64,000 nucleotides of DNA from Flavobacterium aerium (GTDB lineage: Bacteria > Bacteroidota > Bacteroidia > Flavobacteriales > Flavobacteriaceae). Shown one piece after another: positions 24,901-35,034 of this stretch. Made by a program: the position numbers and the translations under genes. Within the stretch, counting starts at the first letter, position 1. Every line of letters begins with the position of its first letter. The notes beneath the pieces are model-generated. The model worked only from the letters and a program-made list of their open reading frames with translations, searched no databases and was not told where the DNA came from. Where the stretch lies: positions 186,001-250,000 of the forward strand of contig NZ_JARQWR010000003.1 in NCBI RefSeq assembly GCF_030766725.1, in the 5' to 3' direction.

Positions 24901-27811
24901 TAGAATGAACAATTTCACTACTAGTTGCTCTTGAAAAGATATTAATACCATAAGATCCATAATAATGTGTCCCTGAATCACTTTGTCTATGAATATAAAT
25001 CACATTTGTTTCTTGTGACACAATTAAAGGAATAGTTTCATTATGTGGTAAACCTGAGTGTACCGCATTTTGATAATTTGGATCATTTGATAATTCTGGT
25101 ATCATCCAAGTTACTTCATTATTCTTTTTATATTCTATACCTGCATAAACAGGAAAAGTAAATTCTTTACGATCAAACTCCAGTAATGTAACATAAAAAG
25201 GCTGATTAACCTCATCTAGTGGTTCATCTTCTGCTATTAAAGAAACATGTCGATATCTCCCATCGAATGTATATCCTTGTGAATCTGTAATTTCTGGAGA
25301 GCTTGGTTCTTCTATATCATTGCTACTAACGACCCCAGGTATAATTTCTTTAATCTGAACTGCAATTGGTAATCTTTGATTATTAATAGTTGTTGGTAAG
25401 CTTACTGATAAATGTTGTATTTCTCTTGACCCTAATCCATCTTCAAAATCTCCAAATGTTATATATTCAGTAACATAAATATATGAACCATTAAAAACAT
25501 TGCTTTCTACATCCAGCATACCTAAACCTAGCATTCTGGCCATATGAAAATCATTAGCTCCAAAATTCAACATATCTAGTAATGAAATATCCATTACTTC
25601 ATCTTGTAAAACAGGACTTCCTTCTTCAGCTCCTAATACAATTGATTCAATAGCAGAAGGATTATCAAATGCATTACTTAATTCTATAAATTTTGTAGTC
25701 ACCATTTTTACATTTCGATCATCTACACCTAATATAGGACCACTCCATCGATCTTTGTAATTTGCTGTATTTACAAATGCATTATCATTAAATCGTGGCC
25801 ATTTATTATGGATTAATCCTAATTCTGGTTCAAGTCGTGAAAAAACAGTTGAGTCATCTAAACTTACAGCATAGTTTCCTAATACATCCCATGCTAAGTT
25901 TGCATTTGATGTAGTAATAAAATCAATATAAAATTCAAAATATACTTTTGAAACTAAACAAGAAGTTGTTCTATATCGGATACTACGTATATTTTCTCCC
26001 ATTAAATGTACGTCTGCTAATTGATTCCCCGTATATTGTTTTCGTGAAAAAGTATTTTTAGGAGCAGTTTCTAAATTTTCAGTAACTGATAAAACTTCTG
26101 TTTTTATTACTGAAGCTGTATTGTAATTAGTACTACTTAATTTTGCTGCAAAGAATAAGTCTTTCTTGCTTTCCAATTCAATAATTTCATCCCCATATTC
26201 TGTTATAAAATTCAATGGGTTTATTAATGGATTGATCGAAGTTCTTAATCCAGAATATTTTAATTGATTTTTAAATCTGACATAAATTAATTTTCCTGAT
26301 AACTTATATACCCATAATGTATTAAAATCATCTACAACCTGAGGTGATGTATTAAAATCAAGAATTAATTGTGCTGCTCTTTCATAGCGAGCTCTGTAAA
26401 CCTTAACGTAATCATTTGGTTTATTAAAATTAAAATTTGTTTGTGCATAATCTCCTTTAGGTAAATGTTTCTTCCCTAATAATCCTCCAAAAATCCATCT
26501 TAAATGAATTCCTTTTGCACTACCATCTTCTCCTGTTGACCCAGCAGTCAACAACATTAAATTAGGGGATTGAAGGGATAAGTAATCTGAAATACTAATG
26601 CTTTCCCCTTTCTGTTGACAATGTGTTTTAACTTCGGAAATTAAATCAATATTGTTTGATTCTATACCTTCAATATCTAGTTTAGTTATATTTAATCGAA
26701 TATTAATCTCTCCAACACTATAACTCTTATCTATAAGATTAACAGGTTCAAGTAGATTAGTACTACAACTATTTAAATCTGAATCGGTGTGAACTATAAA
26801 TGAATTTTCTTTCTGATAGAAACAATTCAATGTTAGATTATCATTCATGTGATATAATGATTTTATACCATTCTCATGCTCTTCAGAAAGTACTATTTCT
26901 TTTGACCAAATATTATTATAGTCTGAATTAAAATAGTGGATTACTCCATTTTTTATATCATATTGTATTATATAAAAATTGTCTCCTTTCAAACATAATT
27001 TTACATCTTTTCCATTTGAATTGGGTAAAGAATAGAATTTAGTTGAGGCTGTACTTCTAAATTTAGCCAAAAAATTCATCCTTGTATCCAATGTTTTCCC
27101 AACAATAAAATACTCTTCATTTGAAGTAATCTTTATATCTTGAATATCCCATTTTTGATCTTTAATCTCAAAGGAATACTTCATTTTAAGATCTGAATCT
27201 AATTCAATAATAATCCCTAGGTTTGAATTAATATTATTCCCTGTCAATACTAGTCCTCCTATCTTACTTGTAATTACAGTAATTGAAATTTTTTGATCAG
27301 TATATGACAGCTCATAATTACCAACACTATCTCCTTTTCGATTTAATTTACTTACTATAGGCGCATAATCTATTCCTTTACAGCAACTTACAATATAAAA
27401 ACAATAATCATTACAACTGTGTTCAATATGAAGAAGTGACTCTGTATCCAATGTAAGGATTTCCTTTGTCCAGTATATTTCCCCATCAATTCCAGCAAAT
27501 GACATTAAGTAATGTCTATTTCCAATTAAACCATAGGCAATATAACTAATACTACCTGTACCTTCAGTATAATCTTTTATTTGAATTACCTTATGTATTA
27601 CAATTGGATCAGCTATATCTTCAATTGTATATTGTTTTTCCCATATTAGATTTCCATTTAAATCAATTTTTGTAATTAGGCCCTTAAACTCATACTGCCC
27701 TACTGCAAAAATAAAGCGCAGTTCTTCCTCAATAAATGGTTCTGAATAGTAATATGTCTGTTCAGTTCTATTGGATTGGTTTTGTTTTATATATTGGTTA
27801 ATAAAAATCAT
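21902..27811 (-). CDS. Giant protein: N-terminal beta-propeller-like repeats, HLRW-motif region, C-terminal Fn3-like domains
   Basis: About 1969 residues, no signal peptide. Residues about 20-370 contain six or seven short repeats of the type GLITKIDLNGNLIWEKQY, as in PQQ-type beta-propellers. Near residue 440 is GSAKGIHLRWIFGGLLGKKH, a motif I associate with other very large bacterial proteins of unknown role. The middle is beta-rich without recognised catalytic residues. Near the C-terminus PPEAPEIKRIMPVL and PESPIINYTSLPI begin fibronectin-III-like modules. The ATG at 27811 is preferred over 27838, since it avoids overlapping the upstream gene. Function unknown. Confidence 0.75.
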   Translation of the reverse strand: MIFINQYIKQNQSNRTEQTYYYSEPFIEEELRFIFAVGQYEFKGLITKIDLNGNLIWEKQYTIEDIADPIVIHKVIQIKDYTEGTGSISYIAYGLIGNRHYLMSFAGIDGEIYWTKEILTLDTESLLHIEHSCNDYCFYIVSCCKGIDYAPIVSKLNRKGDSVGNYELSYTDQKISITVITSKIGGLVLTGNNINSNLGIIIELDSDLKMKYSFEIKDQKWDIQDIKITSNEEYFIVGKTLDTRMNFLAKFRSTASTKFYSLPNSNGKDVKLCLKGDNFYIIQYDIKNGVIHYFNSDYNNIWSKEIVLSEEHENGIKSLYHMNDNLTLNCFYQKENSFIVHTDSDLNSCSTNLLEPVNLIDKSYSVGEINIRLNITKLDIEGIESNNIDLISEVKTHCQQKGESISISDYLSLQSPNLMLLTAGSTGEDGSAKGIHLRWIFGGLLGKKHLPKGDYAQTNFNFNKPNDYVKVYRARYERAAQLILDFNTSPQVVDDFNTLWVYKLSGKLIYVRFKNQLKYSGLRTSINPLINPLNFITEYGDEIIELESKKDLFFAAKLSSTNYNTASVIKTEVLSVTENLETAPKNTFSRKQYTGNQLADVHLMGENIRSIRYRTTSCLVSKVYFEFYIDFITTSNANLAWDVLGNYAVSLDDSTVFSRLEPELGLIHNKWPRFNDNAFVNTANYKDRWSGPILGVDDRNVKMVTTKFIELSNAFDNPSAIESIVLGAEEGSPVLQDEVMDISLLDMLNFGANDFHMARMLGLGMLDVESNVFNGSYIYVTEYITFGDFEDGLGSREIQHLSVSLPTTINNQRLPIAVQIKEIIPGVVSSNDIEEPSSPEITDSQGYTFDGRYRHVSLIAEDEPLDEVNQPFYVTLLEFDRKEFTFPVYAGIEYKKNNEVTWMIPELSNDPNYQNAVHSGLPHNETIPLIVSQETNVIYIHRQSDSGTHYYGSYGINIFSRATSSEIVHSIITDLKPANLLKAPTKINAHLIRKETPLLLTSQLDQDRYTALINENITDKTLIRLTYDYHTYHELTGLLIEPKYDYLTDAQIEQNIPLDLVHPDDKELYAEEIEIFFRNQVPNSVSGKVIELKDDPTNPLLSVLITNSYYMASTGDTLVPNLSNEVYQNYIGGMFIMGEQQFVIHEIIPSPTQPTIKVYKKEISDTLSFGQTATTITDVDNLESPIITLDGLFMIVENMQNLVSWGTANPHSLKVKVGIPNSSDWKIRREVYHTTDLDGQSQRFIEKSRGFWKNAIVEKKEEPVGQDNNGNLIYGHNGLYKMTFIDFILPQHSQFNANGVSVEWNNGVVRLKTESTFVMNGERKTFEIVKLEFSSISNVVLYFQDTSFSPESTYDAVKLGAQLINFYPGYKIYLYVDVSKNLTEAKTLPGQDEGVKYSIFGFRSHETVYQYFSKISIPTLMFAQELVAPKTPELPIGSLYATRPDFFGKATYSFTTVFGHKPNSAIFYRSNDEGILGALYDVSTVSQIRTALGILGGNDEQFLTNRWNNFFSFNQLRNQETYNMYPPENGYIMPLPNNPQLIESINNFIIWHNQTYNENISPIISISALKQVVILANSNADKELRIIDFVEQTIQNTFVSLTELPIVYQHIKPNNLRPEIYNPLPKKQTIKDRNGYILAATDVDFDMAPMAKIVSTSPHKVLFTDFTLDGTSSNIYFYSVKELNSQMQMGSYSPFLGPIKLVNTNPPEAPEIKRIMPVLRDSVLERESSIVFEINNYHKAQNIRKITLYRAFNMLDSQSIRTMSKVKIIDINDEAIYDNALWIFSDNFSDLNEIPYGEALYYRITVSRKVEYFEEGMGIVAEYAPSKPSKITATLMVENALPESPIINYTSLPINPAGQIKEVVLYWEKTLYNGKYHLYKINAQGNWIKIKEIASNELSVEVPLISTDLETGTLETLNGEGNKIYHHFKVIAENSTGMFSTQENILTLYLAEDGFGIGEMVIESSFIVR

Positions 27812-27821
27812 TGTTGGAATT

Positions 27822-30800
27822 TTACGCGTTAATATCAATAATCACTGTTACATTTTCTCCTACAGGAGTATAGGCTGTACCATTCCATTCTTTATACTGA
27901 AATCTAATTTTCAAGTTTGGTTCTGTTATTACATTTCCTATTTTCATAATTAAAACCTGAGCATAATCTTTTGAATAAAGCATTTTATAATTTGGATCTA
28001 TCTCATTATTGTTATTTAATACTATTATAGTATTTTGTATTTCTCCGACTGGTATTTTAGGATTATTAAAAGGCTCTGGATTACGAATCAATAAAGCTAT
28101 TAATTGATTTGTCTGTTCATTTCGAATCACGTTAAATTCTGTAGTCGTTGCAAATTCTAATGGTTTTAATAAAAATACACCTTCTAGTACCCGATCAAAT
28201 AAATGAGAATATTTAGTTATTAAATTAGGTAAAACATTAACATTAGTTCCCGAAATTATATCAAAAGCATTAGAAACAGCTTGTGATGATATCGATATTG
28301 ACAATTTAAAAATAGCAGGTTTTTGATTTCCTTCCTCATCTTTTAGTATATAACTATTGATCTGTTTTTCAAAAGTTTCATACCGTGACGTCTGAAATAC
28401 AAAACTATGTACTTCTACATTTTCATTTTCATCTAAACTACCGTTACTATTTACATCAAAGGCTGAATAAACTAAGGCTGTGTATAACTTTTGAGGTTTT
28501 AGATTCGTAAGTTTCACCGAATATGCATAACTCTCAGGAATTACAGCATCACCAATATGCAATTGACACGGAATATCACCATTCTCGATTAATGCATTTA
28601 GTAATTGAATATCTGCTGGAATCCTTGGATCATTATCATCTATCCAAATAGAATCTACAGCACCATTTCCAACAGGTATAGGAACCGTTTCTTCATTGAA
28701 TTCAATTGGTAGCGGATATGGTATCAATACATTCGAAATTGGATCTTTAATTTTAATATTAATAGATCCTTCTAATGCTGGTAAATCCATATACTTTGGC
28801 CAAGATGAAAGCATATGATAGGTTAATGGTTTTGTAAAGAATATTGTTATTTTACATTCATAATGTCCCCAGAATAAAGGTTTGGATTGTAATAAATTAC
28901 TATCTGCATTTGGATAGGAACGATTATAGTCTATATACTCTCGTAATGATGTTAATGAATAACCTTCAGGATTTAATAATTTTCCATTGGGCCTGTTAAT
29001 TATAGTCCCATTTATATCGTATTCATTTCCATAAGTAACCCCTGGTGCATCGTGAAAATATCCAACTCCACCAGCCGTTTTAAACCCATAGAAATAATTA
29101 TATGTACCATATCCAGCTCCATTATTCACTTCATCAATTAATTTAAAGCTAACATAATATTTTGTGTTTGGTCTCCAGATGGGTTGTACCATTTTTTCAA
29201 TAGCTGCTTCCATAGCTAACTGATCTGCCATCTGTGCTGCAGAATCAGGTATTAAAGAATTATATTCATATTTTTCCAATGTTAACCATTCCAATTCCTG
29301 TAATGAAGTAATACATTTTATTTCATCTTCTGGTTTACAACTGCAATGTCCCTTTTCTTGAAGTACCTGCATAATTTGACCTGCAATACTAGATAACAAA
29401 TTATAAGCTGATAAAATCTGATTAAAGGGTACACCATCATTAACCAATTTTGTTAATTGAAATAATGCATTTGAAAAATTATTATAATAGGGTTGTAGCA
29501 AAATGACTATCCCAGGATAAGTAGTCTCGTAACCTTTAATAAAATTTTGGAACTGAGCATAACAAGACATATTTAATTCGTCTACTGATGCTATCGACGT
29601 AAAGCAATACCCAGAAAGTAAAATATTATATAGATTACATAATTTTTCATCTTTATTTGAACAAGGGTTTTCTGAAGCAGAACAACCTTGAGCTAATACT
29701 GCTAATAATTGGACCATTAATAAGTCATATTTTACCTTATCACTCGGATAAATTAGTGTAATAATCCCATCCGAATTCGAATACGTTTGGGTAAATAAAG
29801 CTTCAATTTCTTCTCTTATTGATCTTACTTGATCTGAAACTGGAGTTATAGGCTCAATTACAATTTTAATAATTGGTTGGTCAGTATTAGAGTAAACAAT
29901 AGGGATATTTAATTCTTCTCCTGTTTTATAAAGTTCTTCAATTAACTGATACTGAACCCGTGAATGATTTGGCGAAATATAGCTACTATAATATTTGATT
30001 CTTACACCGAGTGAATTTGAGCTTAATTTTAATTTTGTATCGACACTATTCTCTGGAAGAATTAAAACTAAATGATTGTAATTTGTAAAACTTAATGATT
30101 GTGCATAATCATACACATTCAATTCATCCGTAACTTTAAGGCAGTCTACTGGAATAATATTATTTTGTAATGTAAAGTCTTCATTAAATACTCCAATGAT
30201 TTTACAATAAATTCCATTAATAAAATAAGCTCTTTCAGCATTATCATAAAAATAAAGTTTTCCCAATGTTTTATTCAAAACATTCATCACATCATACTTT
30301 AATGTTTTTGTTTCGCAAAACAAAGTTGAAGGTGTAATCCCATAATGTTCTGGAATAAACCAACCTGGTTGACCTCCATCCAAATATGAAAATGGATTAT
30401 TTGCTAAAAGACGAATTGTATTATATCCATTTCCATTATGTTGCCAATAACCGATTTTCAGATTACTTACTTCATTTCTCTTAGGTCCTTCTTCAACCAG
30501 TGCTTCATAAGGATGATAGTCTATCCAATTTGTACCATCCCATGCCTTTACTTCAATTTTGTCTATGGAATATTTATGTTTTACCTGTCGTAATACGTGT
30601 CCTCCTGGAACGGTTTGTACAGGCGGTATTAAATCTACATAATTTGATGGTGCAGTTGTATATCCACCTAATTTCTGACTCACATTGACTGGAATGAGTC
30701 CTTTTACACTTTTAATATCAATATAGGTGTCCAATGGAATAACTTGTGTAATAGATTCGGGATCAACTATCATTAAATCTTTTCCCAAATATTTAATTTC

Positions 30801-33800
30801 AAATATTTCATTCGTTAACATGTGTATCCCTTTCACTAATTCTTCTGTACGGTTTACACTGTTATTCTCTGGAATATTTTCAAATGGCAATGCAGCAATT
30901 GGTGAAGTATCTACTTCATTACTAATACGCCATTCTATTGCTAATCTAATACTAAATTTAATTTTAATGAATCTAAATACACGAATTCTTCCTGCAACAT
31001 GAATTTTTGCTGCTATAAGAAATGGTTTTACTGCTTCTGCAGAAAAAAATACATCCAATGAGAACCCTGCTGATATTAGTCTCCATACATTAACATCTAT
31101 CTTTCCTCCAAAGTATAAATACCCTCCCATCTGCGGTCTTTCAAAACTGACTCTCCCACCTGCCTCAATTCCTGCTCGAATAAGGACTTTTATTCCGAAT
31201 ACATTTTTCTTAATTTCAAAATATGTAGCCGCTCCAATTTGAACACCCTGAGCAGAAATCATCAAGTATGACAGGGCTCTTAAATTAATAACATCTCTAA
31301 ATAATGTAGCCGTATTTGGCTTTTCTCGAGTCCCAATATTTACATACCAAGCCGAATTGTTATTGAACATAAAACGGGCTTCTACCTGAGCATGCAAATC
31401 AAAGATTTTACCTGTACGTTTTGGTAATTTATAATCTGCTCCCATTCCCATTTCAATAGAACTATCACCCCATGCCACAAAAGCGAAGAATGGGGGTTCT
31501 TTCAAATCATCTAATCCTAAGCGGGAAGCTAATATTGAAGCTCTACCTTCAATCATAAATAAAGTAGGTAATGACAATAACATCATTGCACGAACTGAAA
31601 TTACTGTACCATCATCAAATGAAGTACCTAATATAGCTCCAACTCCTACTGAAAATGGTGTACTGTAATCCTTTGTTTTATTCGGTCCGCTAAATTTACT
31701 GACGTGTATGCCACGGGGTGGATAAACATAATAATCATACCAAGTATTCACTCCCGACACCAATCCAACAGCTTCTTTCTCCGCTACATAACGATAACCC
31801 AATAAACCCTTAAAACCATAAATTGCTATAGGACCTATAGGAATAGGTGCTGGAAGTTGATCAAGGGATACATCGATAATGAATGCTGGTTCTTTCGGCT
31901 GTAAGTGCATAGCTGCACTAGCTTTAACCTTTGCTTTTGGTAATTCTAAACTTACACTTCCTCTATATTCCCGTGTTTCTCCCGGATCTGGTATTGTTAA
32001 ACTACCGTGAATAATTGCCAGAGCATTTGTCGGATCTGCCCCCCCAGGAATAATCATATCAATTTCTATTGAAGAAATACTAATATATGAATCACCAACT
32101 CCATTATACTCATCATTATCTATCGTATAATAATATTTTATTCCTTGACCACGGGCATCTAATGCTAACGGATTCATACTGATGGCTCCATTAAAGCCCC
32201 AATAATTGTATTTTCTACCATTTCTTTCATGGGCTCCAAAATGAATACCAGTAACTACCATTTTTACAGGTCCTAAATCTATTGTAATGTTTGATGGAAT
32301 AAATCCATTTCCACCTACAATTTCAATATGTCCATTACTATATAGTCGGATATTTGGAATAATTATTTTTTGATTTCCAATCAGCTTAGTCATTATGGCA
32401 TTATCGAACCATATTTCGCAAGAAGTTCCTACATAAAAAGTATTATCGTCCTTACCCAGCTCAAATGTTAGAAAATTAAAATTGACAAAATCAAATAAAT
32501 TTGCCTGAAGTCCTCCTTCAACAGCAGCAGTTAAATTAAAATCGCCATCTTCATATAAATGTCCTGCAACATCAATATGCAAGGGTAACCCTGTTGTTTT
32601 ATTTTTAAATTTGGGGATTTTCAATGCACCTCGAATATTCGAAGCTACTACAACATTCTGTTTGAATGTAATATCAAAACGATTAAAGCCTAATGAAAAT
32701 CCATTATCTCCCCCAATTTTAAACCAAAAAAAGTCATCCGATGTAGCTGGAGTACCATTTACTGTTTCTAGAATAATCGTTCCAGATACTCCCCCAGAAC
32801 CAATTAATAGCCTCCTACCAGCAATTCGTAATGTTTGTCCATTATCCTCTTTAAACCATAATTTTGGTAAAGTTATTGCTGCATAATCTGCATAAACCCC
32901 TTTAAATGTTTTAGGGCGACCATCGGCATCGGCCTCAGGGATATTTTTATCTTTATTTAAATCAATTTTTAATCCTGAAAATTCTGCTATCAAGCCTGTA
33001 TTACCAATCATAGAACGGTTTAAATCAAAACTACTCAAATTGTTAAATTCAAATCCTCGCTTTGATGAATACTCTAAACTTCCCGCATTAAATTTTAAAT
33101 AACTAAAATAGTTATCGGGTAATGGATCATTTATTCCTAAATTAGGCACAGGTTCAATGCCAGTATATACAGGCACCAACCATTTACGTGGAAATTGTAA
33201 TCCTATACTAATCTCATGAATAACAGCATTAAAATTTAACTCTAATGCTTCTTTTAAATTTTCTTCAATATTATCGAAAAATCGAGCAAATAATTTTTTT
33301 ACACGATTTAGTCCATCTATTTCTATTACACTTTCATAAGTAACCTCGATAATATTAAAATCTAAATCATCTATTTTATTTAAAACTAAATCTAATTTTT
33401 CTTGTTGAGAATAAAAATCATCATCAGATATTGTAATATTTTGACCATAATTAGTATTAAATTCCTGAACAAAGTTTTCTAACCCTTCTCCACCAGGATA
33501 AAATACAATAAGTACTTCTCGTAAATATTGAGAATGATTGATTCCAGATAATTCTAACAGGACATTCAATACCGACTTTACCGTATTATCAAATGATTCA
33601 AAATTAAAATTATTGATATATCGTAATATTATCCACGAGTAATCAAAACTAATCGGAATTTCTGTACTACCACTCGTTGCGGGATTTAACACAAGACGCA
33701 AATCTTTCTCAATAGGAATATCTATTCCAATAGAATTATAGGATGTCAATGTCAAACTGTAAAATCCTGAAGAACCATCATAGCTTTGACTAGCAATCAA

Positions 33801-33923
33801 ATTTTTCACATAAATATCATCAAAAATACTAATCAAAGCATCTCTAATGGCTTCAATCTCATTAGGTATTTTATCTAATGGAAGTAACTGACTTAACGAA
33901 GGGTGCATTATAGTATTTGACAT
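27822..33923 (-). CDS. Giant 2033-residue beta-rich protein, no signal peptide
   Basis: A 2033-residue protein. After a helical N-terminus (1-270) comes a long array of amphipathic strands (about 275-1000), for example YLYFGGKIDVNVWRLISAGF, in which polar and non-polar residues alternate as in beta-barrels, beta-helices or lipid-transfer grooves. A Cys-rich island lies at about 1410-1535, then a region with GGVGYFHDAPGVTYGNEY and a C-terminal beta-sandwich part. No enzyme motif was found. It begins 4 bases after the last YD-repeat lipoprotein and ends 10 bases before the next giant gene, so the genes are one operon. A relation to DUF6603-like proteins is possible but unproven. Confidence 0.75.
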   Translation of the reverse strand: MSNTIMHPSLSQLLPLDKIPNEIEAIRDALISIFDDIYVKNLIASQSYDGSSGFYSLTLTSYNSIGIDIPIEKDLRLVLNPATSGSTEIPISFDYSWIILRYINNFNFESFDNTVKSVLNVLLELSGINHSQYLREVLIVFYPGGEGLENFVQEFNTNYGQNITISDDDFYSQQEKLDLVLNKIDDLDFNIIEVTYESVIEIDGLNRVKKLFARFFDNIEENLKEALELNFNAVIHEISIGLQFPRKWLVPVYTGIEPVPNLGINDPLPDNYFSYLKFNAGSLEYSSKRGFEFNNLSSFDLNRSMIGNTGLIAEFSGLKIDLNKDKNIPEADADGRPKTFKGVYADYAAITLPKLWFKEDNGQTLRIAGRRLLIGSGGVSGTIILETVNGTPATSDDFFWFKIGGDNGFSLGFNRFDITFKQNVVVASNIRGALKIPKFKNKTTGLPLHIDVAGHLYEDGDFNLTAAVEGGLQANLFDFVNFNFLTFELGKDDNTFYVGTSCEIWFDNAIMTKLIGNQKIIIPNIRLYSNGHIEIVGGNGFIPSNITIDLGPVKMVVTGIHFGAHERNGRKYNYWGFNGAISMNPLALDARGQGIKYYYTIDNDEYNGVGDSYISISSIEIDMIIPGGADPTNALAIIHGSLTIPDPGETREYRGSVSLELPKAKVKASAAMHLQPKEPAFIIDVSLDQLPAPIPIGPIAIYGFKGLLGYRYVAEKEAVGLVSGVNTWYDYYVYPPRGIHVSKFSGPNKTKDYSTPFSVGVGAILGTSFDDGTVISVRAMMLLSLPTLFMIEGRASILASRLGLDDLKEPPFFAFVAWGDSSIEMGMGADYKLPKRTGKIFDLHAQVEARFMFNNNSAWYVNIGTREKPNTATLFRDVINLRALSYLMISAQGVQIGAATYFEIKKNVFGIKVLIRAGIEAGGRVSFERPQMGGYLYFGGKIDVNVWRLISAGFSLDVFFSAEAVKPFLIAAKIHVAGRIRVFRFIKIKFSIRLAIEWRISNEVDTSPIAALPFENIPENNSVNRTEELVKGIHMLTNEIFEIKYLGKDLMIVDPESITQVIPLDTYIDIKSVKGLIPVNVSQKLGGYTTAPSNYVDLIPPVQTVPGGHVLRQVKHKYSIDKIEVKAWDGTNWIDYHPYEALVEEGPKRNEVSNLKIGYWQHNGNGYNTIRLLANNPFSYLDGGQPGWFIPEHYGITPSTLFCETKTLKYDVMNVLNKTLGKLYFYDNAERAYFINGIYCKIIGVFNEDFTLQNNIIPVDCLKVTDELNVYDYAQSLSFTNYNHLVLILPENSVDTKLKLSSNSLGVRIKYYSSYISPNHSRVQYQLIEELYKTGEELNIPIVYSNTDQPIIKIVIEPITPVSDQVRSIREEIEALFTQTYSNSDGIITLIYPSDKVKYDLLMVQLLAVLAQGCSASENPCSNKDEKLCNLYNILLSGYCFTSIASVDELNMSCYAQFQNFIKGYETTYPGIVILLQPYYNNFSNALFQLTKLVNDGVPFNQILSAYNLLSSIAGQIMQVLQEKGHCSCKPEDEIKCITSLQELEWLTLEKYEYNSLIPDSAAQMADQLAMEAAIEKMVQPIWRPNTKYYVSFKLIDEVNNGAGYGTYNYFYGFKTAGGVGYFHDAPGVTYGNEYDINGTIINRPNGKLLNPEGYSLTSLREYIDYNRSYPNADSNLLQSKPLFWGHYECKITIFFTKPLTYHMLSSWPKYMDLPALEGSINIKIKDPISNVLIPYPLPIEFNEETVPIPVGNGAVDSIWIDDNDPRIPADIQLLNALIENGDIPCQLHIGDAVIPESYAYSVKLTNLKPQKLYTALVYSAFDVNSNGSLDENENVEVHSFVFQTSRYETFEKQINSYILKDEEGNQKPAIFKLSISISSQAVSNAFDIISGTNVNVLPNLITKYSHLFDRVLEGVFLLKPLEFATTTEFNVIRNEQTNQLIALLIRNPEPFNNPKIPVGEIQNTIIVLNNNNEIDPNYKMLYSKDYAQVLIMKIGNVITEPNLKIRFQYKEWNGTAYTPVGENVTVIIDINA

Positions 33924-33927
33924 ATAT

Positions 33928-35034
33928 TTATTCTTTATAATATTCTATGATTCGTGTAGCAATTAAAGTTGGATCGTTTTTGTGGCCTTCCAGATATAAT
34001 TTACATGTAATCCAATTATGCTGAGCATCATATTCGTATTCATAATAACGATTAATCGCTGGCTTATTTCTAAGCCCTGGGGTTGTAAAAACTTGCTCTG
34101 TAATATCTCCATATCGATTGTATTTCCCAATCATTTGTTCTGCGGGAAATGCCCTATAGTTACCGCCTTCCATTATATACCTTTCTACTTGGTTTATATA
34201 ATTTTCTTTGGAATCATAAGTATATTTTTCCTCAAATTCTTTCTTACCGTTTATTAGATAAGTAATTTGAATTAATCTATTCTGACTGTCATATTTATAA
34301 TTTCGTTTTATATTGCTATTGTATGGAGTGTCTAAATAATGCTCATAATAGGTTCCTAAAATTGTATTCTTTTGATTTTCTCCTGCATTAATTTCTTGGC
34401 TTATTAAATTCCCTTTTTGATCATAAATATAATGGGTTCGGGTATGTATATAAGCTGCAGGAGGAGGTACTATTTCATAATCGTCTAATGGTTGATTTTG
34501 TATCTCTTCTATTATCCTGTTTTTATCATCAAAGGTATATGAATATACACCTTGAATTAAATCTGGTTCAATTTCTATATTTGTTCCTCTACTCCATATT
34601 TTTTCATTTAATTTTATCCCAATATTATTATAAGCAGGAAAAGGAACGGCTTGTTTAATTCTATATTTTTCTTTTTCTATTCGATCTTTTTCATTGTATA
34701 CATAATTTGTGGTTGCTTTATAGTTTATAGGCTGTGTGATGGAGTCTTTTAAACTCGAAAGATATAAAACCATCATTCCATGCCTATCAAATTGTTTATA
34801 ACTTACACTACCAACATCATTTTTTGCTTTGAGAAGTAAAATTTCATATTTACTATATCCTTCCTTTATATAAGTATAAAAGAAACGCATCGATTCCACC
34901 TTTCCATGTAAGTTGAAAGCTCTAAGACTAGTATGAATTCCACTATAATCTACATTATCCTGCGCAGTACATCCTGAAATATTTAATATCAGGACACAGA
35001 ACCAAAACATTATTTTCGTTATAATTCTATTCAT
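33928..35034 (-). CDS. YD-repeat lipoprotein, array copy 5
   Basis: 368 residues, last copy of the array. Signal peptide with lipobox Cys22 (LNISGC). YD-like repeats follow, such as YSYTFDDKNRIIEEI, HYIYDQKGNLISQE, NYKYDSQNRLIQITY and YEYEYDAQHNWITCKLY, the RHS-type signature that builds beta-sheet shells. It carries the type-A middle (EEIQNQ, HTRTHY, GTYYEH) and type-A end (LINGKKEFEE, MEGGNYRAF). Its C-terminus reads EYYKE, slightly longer than in other copies. The 2033-residue gene starts 4 bases later. Likely outer-membrane or periplasmic-leaflet anchored. Confidence 0.85.
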   Translation of the reverse strand: MNRIITKIMFWFCVLILNISGCTAQDNVDYSGIHTSLRAFNLHGKVESMRFFYTYIKEGYSKYEILLLKAKNDVGSVSYKQFDRHGMMVLYLSSLKDSITQPINYKATTNYVYNEKDRIEKEKYRIKQAVPFPAYNNIGIKLNEKIWSRGTNIEIEPDLIQGVYSYTFDDKNRIIEEIQNQPLDDYEIVPPPAAYIHTRTHYIYDQKGNLISQEINAGENQKNTILGTYYEHYLDTPYNSNIKRNYKYDSQNRLIQITYLINGKKEFEEKYTYDSKENYINQVERYIMEGGNYRAFPAEQMIGKYNRYGDITEQVFTTPGLRNKPAINRYYEYEYDAQHNWITCKLYLEGHKNDPTLIATRIIEYYKE

